A stretch of DNA of 64,000 nucleotides from CAZIAK01 sp964537035 (lineage in GTDB: Bacteria > Planctomycetota > B15-G4), in contig CAZIAK010000009.1 of assembly GCA_964537035.1 (NCBI GenBank), positions 60,930 to 124,929 of the forward strand, given 5' to 3'. Under the pieces are notes generated by a model. That model worked only from the letters and a program-made list of their open reading frames with translations. It was not told the origin of the DNA and ran no database searches. This document shows positions 61,894 through 64,000 of the stretch, piece by piece (positions within the stretch are counted from its first letter, which is position 1; each line of letters starts with the position of its first letter). A program made the translations under genes and the position numbers.

Positions 61894-63702
61894 CTAGTTT
61901 GTCTGCAGCAACACTCCAGCCACCCAGTTGTACGTGCCTGAGGCAGTGCGGGTACTGCCTCCGCTCACCGACGAGTACGTGCCGCTGGCCGTGTTGTAGG
62001 TGCCGCCACTGACCGACGAGTAAAGGCCGCTGGCCGTGTTATAGGTACCGCCACTGACTGTCGCCCCTTCCATGCCGCTGGCCGTGTTGTCCTCGCCGCC
62101 GCTGACGGTCGCAGCGTAGGTTCCGCTGGCGGTGTTGTAGGCGCCGCCGCTGACTGTGGCTGCGATGAATCCGTTGGCCATGTTGCCGTAGCCGCCGCTG
62201 ACCGAGGCGACTCTGCCGCTGGCGATGTTGAACTGGCCTCCGCTCACAGAGGCCCTGAGACCGCTGGCCTTGTTGGACTGACCTCCCGAAACGGATGACA
62301 GCTGGCCGCTGGCCGTGTTGAACCACCCTCCGCTCACGGTCGCGTATTTGCCCTTGGTCGCATTGGACTTGCCGCCACTGACCGAGCTGAAAGCCGCCTT
62401 GGCCTGGTTTCTCCGACCAGCACTGACGGTGGTGAAGGGGCCTGAGATCGTGTTCTCCCGTCCGGCCACCAGACTGCCGAAGCGCGTGTAGCTGTTGGCC
62501 TGGCCCATTACCACGTTGTGTGAACCTGTGCGGTTGTCCGAGGTCGGATTACCCAGCTCGTTGTAGCCGACGATCAAGTTGCCCACGCCGTTCACGACCG
62601 TGTTGCCGTTGCTGATGCTCGTGGGATTGTTCGGGTTGCCATTGGACGCGCCGAGGCCGTTCACCACCTGAACGTTGACACCTGTGAAGCGAATCGTTGG
62701 GTTGACAAGATTACCTGAGCCGTCGTCCAGGTTGACGAGACTCATGGTGTCGAGAATGGCTTGCTCTGCTGCGGTCAGGGCGATGCCAGGCGGCGGCGGG
62801 GAGGCAGGTCCTCCGAGGGCACCCGGGCCGCTCGCTCCGCTAAAGGCTCCAGTGGCCAGGGATGGCATGGCACCATTCCCGGTCGTGTGGCCAGAAGGGC
62901 CGGCGAGTGAGCCTGGGCCGGAGTGCTGGCCGATGGCGTTCGTCTGCCAGATCTGCGATCCGAGCGCGACCTCTGGACGACCAACGTCATCGAGGCCGAT
63001 CACCAGCTGTTCGTTGGGGTCCAGTGCCAGCAGCTCCGCAGCCTGGGCGACCAGCTGCTCAAGGGCCAGCAGGTCTGTGTTGGCCAGGCTTGCAGACGGG
63101 TGGTCGGGCGTGATCTCGTCACGCTCGAAGCCGTGGGCTGTGTTCCAGAACAGCACGTCGCCGGCGACGTTGTGCAGCAGCAGCTCACCACCTCCGGGGC
63201 CACCAAGAGCGATACGTTCGGCGGAGAGGCCGTGCCCCGAGTCGGTGAGCCCGAGAGCATGCGTGGCTTCAGTGAAGCGACCTGCTCCGTCACCGAGGAG
63301 AGCGACGTTGTCACCAGGAGAGACCAGGTAGACATCGTCCAGACCGTCACCGTTGAGATCTCCCACCAGGACGTCGGCGATCTGCACCGGCGAGAGCTTC
63401 TGTCCGGAGTCCTCGAACATCCCCGCACCACGGTAGATCGACACGGTAAGGCTGTCCGCTGAGCTGATGAGCCTATCGGCCAGTCCGTCACCATTCAGGT
63501 CGACGAAGCGCACGGTGGGTGGACTCACACCAGGCACGTTGACCGGTTGAGCGCGAGCATCGGTGGCCCACAAGGTGAGCAGGCCGGCAAGTGCGAGCGA
63601 CGAGATCTGTCTCATCCGGCTCGAGCGTGCTCCGGCCGCTGCGGCTGCTGTGGCGCGGGCCAGGCGGGGGCCTGACGTGAGGACGGTCTGGGCGCTGGAC
63701 AT
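61894..63702 (-). CDS. Secreted FG-GAP plus YadA-head-like repeat protein
   Basis: 602 residues. The ATG at 63702 has AGGAG eight bases upstream and gives an unusually long N-region before the hydrophobic signal (ISSLALAGLLTLWATDARAQ). Two FG-GAP-like motifs follow (VRFVDLNGDGLADRLI, VGDLNGDGLDDVYLV), then a Gly/Pro-rich middle. Twelve tandem 15-16-residue repeats of the type SSVSGGxxNTASGxY come last; these form the left-handed beta-roll of YadA-type trimeric adhesin heads. The protein ends soon after (YNWVAGVLLQTN) with no stalk or beta-barrel anchor, so it may be a released or otherwise attached surface protein. A shorter start at 63615 is possible. Confidence 0.78.
   Translation of the reverse strand: MSSAQTVLTSGPRLARATAAAAAGARSSRMRQISSLALAGLLTLWATDARAQPVNVPGVSPPTVRFVDLNGDGLADRLISSADSLTVSIYRGAGMFEDSGQKLSPVQIADVLVGDLNGDGLDDVYLVSPGDNVALLGDGAGRFTEATHALGLTDSGHGLSAERIALGGPGGGELLLHNVAGDVLFWNTAHGFERDEITPDHPSASLANTDLLALEQLVAQAAELLALDPNEQLVIGLDDVGRPEVALGSQIWQTNAIGQHSGPGSLAGPSGHTTGNGAMPSLATGAFSGASGPGALGGPASPPPPGIALTAAEQAILDTMSLVNLDDGSGNLVNPTIRFTGVNVQVVNGLGASNGNPNNPTSISNGNTVVNGVGNLIVGYNELGNPTSDNRTGSHNVVMGQANSYTRFGSLVAGRENTISGPFTTVSAGRRNQAKAAFSSVSGGKSNATKGKYATVSGGWFNTASGQLSSVSGGQSNKASGLRASVSGGQFNIASGRVASVSGGYGNMANGFIAATVSGGAYNTASGTYAATVSGGEDNTASGMEGATVSGGTYNTASGLYSSVSGGTYNTASGTYSSVSGGSTRTASGTYNWVAGVLLQTN
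61933..62481 (-). repeat. Twelve tandem 45-48-base coding repeats (YadA-head type)
   Basis: In protein order the units run from FGSLVAGRENTISGP to YSSVSGGSTRTASGT. Units 1-7 and 11-12 are 15 residues, units 8-10 are 16 (extra Ala or Gly before T-V-S-G-G). The core S-V-S-G-G-x-x-N-x-A-S-G is best kept in the C-terminal units, the first three being more divergent. Confidence 0.8.
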
Positions 63703-63948
63703 GATGCAGTCTCCTGGCAGACAAGCGGGCTGTCAGGCGACCTCTACAAGAGGGTCGAGAGACCGCTTCGTAGGCGGGAGGTTATCACGATGCAGGACGC
63801 GCTCGTAGGCACCTGCGCCTACGGGAGGTCGGGGAGGAACGGCCTGCATGGCCCAGTCCTGCGCGGATCAGAAAGGTGGAAGCGTCTCTCCCCTCCAAGC
63901 TTCTGGCGCTCCCTGCGAGTCGTTGCGACTCAGCGCGGGAGAAAAACG
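63703..63948. other. Non-coding stretch between repeat protein and tRNA-Lys
   Basis: About 246 bases. It holds the Shine-Dalgarno of the repeat protein (63710-63714) and a small hairpin gagtcg-ttg-cgactc (63917-63931) without a U-tract. No other feature is seen. Confidence 0.4.
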
Positions 63949-64000
63949 TGGTACCCCCTCCAGGGCTCGAACCTGGGACCCGCTGATTAAGAGTCAGCTG
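63949..64000 (-). tRNA. tRNA-Lys (anticodon CUU), 3' part; 5' end beyond the window
   Basis: On the leftward strand the anticodon stem GCTGA/TCAGC closes the loop CTCTTAA, giving anticodon CUU. The T arm CCAGGTTCGAGCCCTGG, 3' acceptor strand AGGGGGT, discriminator A and encoded CCA (63949-63951) follow. The D arm and 5' acceptor lie past base 64000. Confidence 0.9.

Noticed and set aside
61933..62481. Possible CRISPR array (regular ~45-base repeats)
   Set aside because: The repeats are contiguous, in frame and protein-coding, with no spacers; they are YadA-head units.
63917..63931. Hairpin as tRNA-Lys terminator
   Set aside because: The 6-bp stem has no U-tract on either strand and lies 18 bases past the CCA; evidence is too weak for a call.

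Overview
This is high-GC bacterial chromosomal sequence, most likely from an uncultured member of the Planctomycetota assembled as scaffolds (two 100-N gaps). The inference rests on the gene mix: sulfatase-like lipoproteins in tandem, Ser/Thr kinases with DLG or DWG instead of DFG and long C-terminal tails, an FGE-sulfatase domain fused to a kinase, FG-GAP and ASPIC/UnbV proteins, CHAT-TPR proteins, and several secreted proteins ending in a similar ~100-residue beta-rich module of the kind seen in Planctomycetota. GTG and TTG starts are frequent, and many products are predicted lipoproteins or have signal peptides.

Layout. 0-5.3 kb: start of a pseudouridine synthase, a secreted esterase, and a probable two-gene unit of an ASPIC/UnbV FG-GAP lipoprotein and a TPR lipoprotein. 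5.3-10.4 kb: threonine aldolase, an ABC exporter pair, a 2Fe-2S ferredoxin, a small membrane protein, tRNA-Leu(UAG) and a fragment of an AlkD-like HEAT-repeat protein. 10.4-19.4 kb: four sulfatase-superfamily lipoproteins, one leftward and three tandem rightward paralogues; the middle paralogue has lost its metal and nucleophile motifs. 19.4-28.3 kb: housekeeping genes (aconitase, M16 peptidase, TPR protein, DEAD-box helicase). 28.3-37.7 kb: a methyltransferase, a MASE1 hybrid histidine kinase, a kinase-FGE fusion, a lipase-like lipoprotein and an RTX-repeat protein.

37.8-47.4 kb: trypsin-like protease, a CHAT-TPR lipoprotein with an apparently dead CHAT domain, an orphan phage-tail-tube-like gene broken by TAG, a SulP transporter, a secreted propeller-like protein and a CHRD protein. 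47.8-56.9 kb: a subtilase across an artefactual gap, a small lipoprotein, a CHAT-TPR protein with an intact His/Cys pair, and a Ser/Thr kinase whose membrane/TPR tail is cut off by one in-frame TGA. 56.9-59.0 kb is a decaying stretch (DUF3179 remnant, truncated lipoprotein, a duplicated DUF4440 fragment). 59.0-64 kb: an FG-GAP secreted protein, a cupin protein with its Shine-Dalgarno inside a hairpin, a YadA-head-like repeat protein and the 3' part of tRNA-Lys.

The most interesting parts are the tandem sulfatase cluster with an embedded pseudoenzyme, and the 39.8-56.9 kb stretch that combines an active and an inactive CHAT protein, a subtilase, a kinase and an orphan tail-tube gene. No phage, IS element or CRISPR array was recognised.
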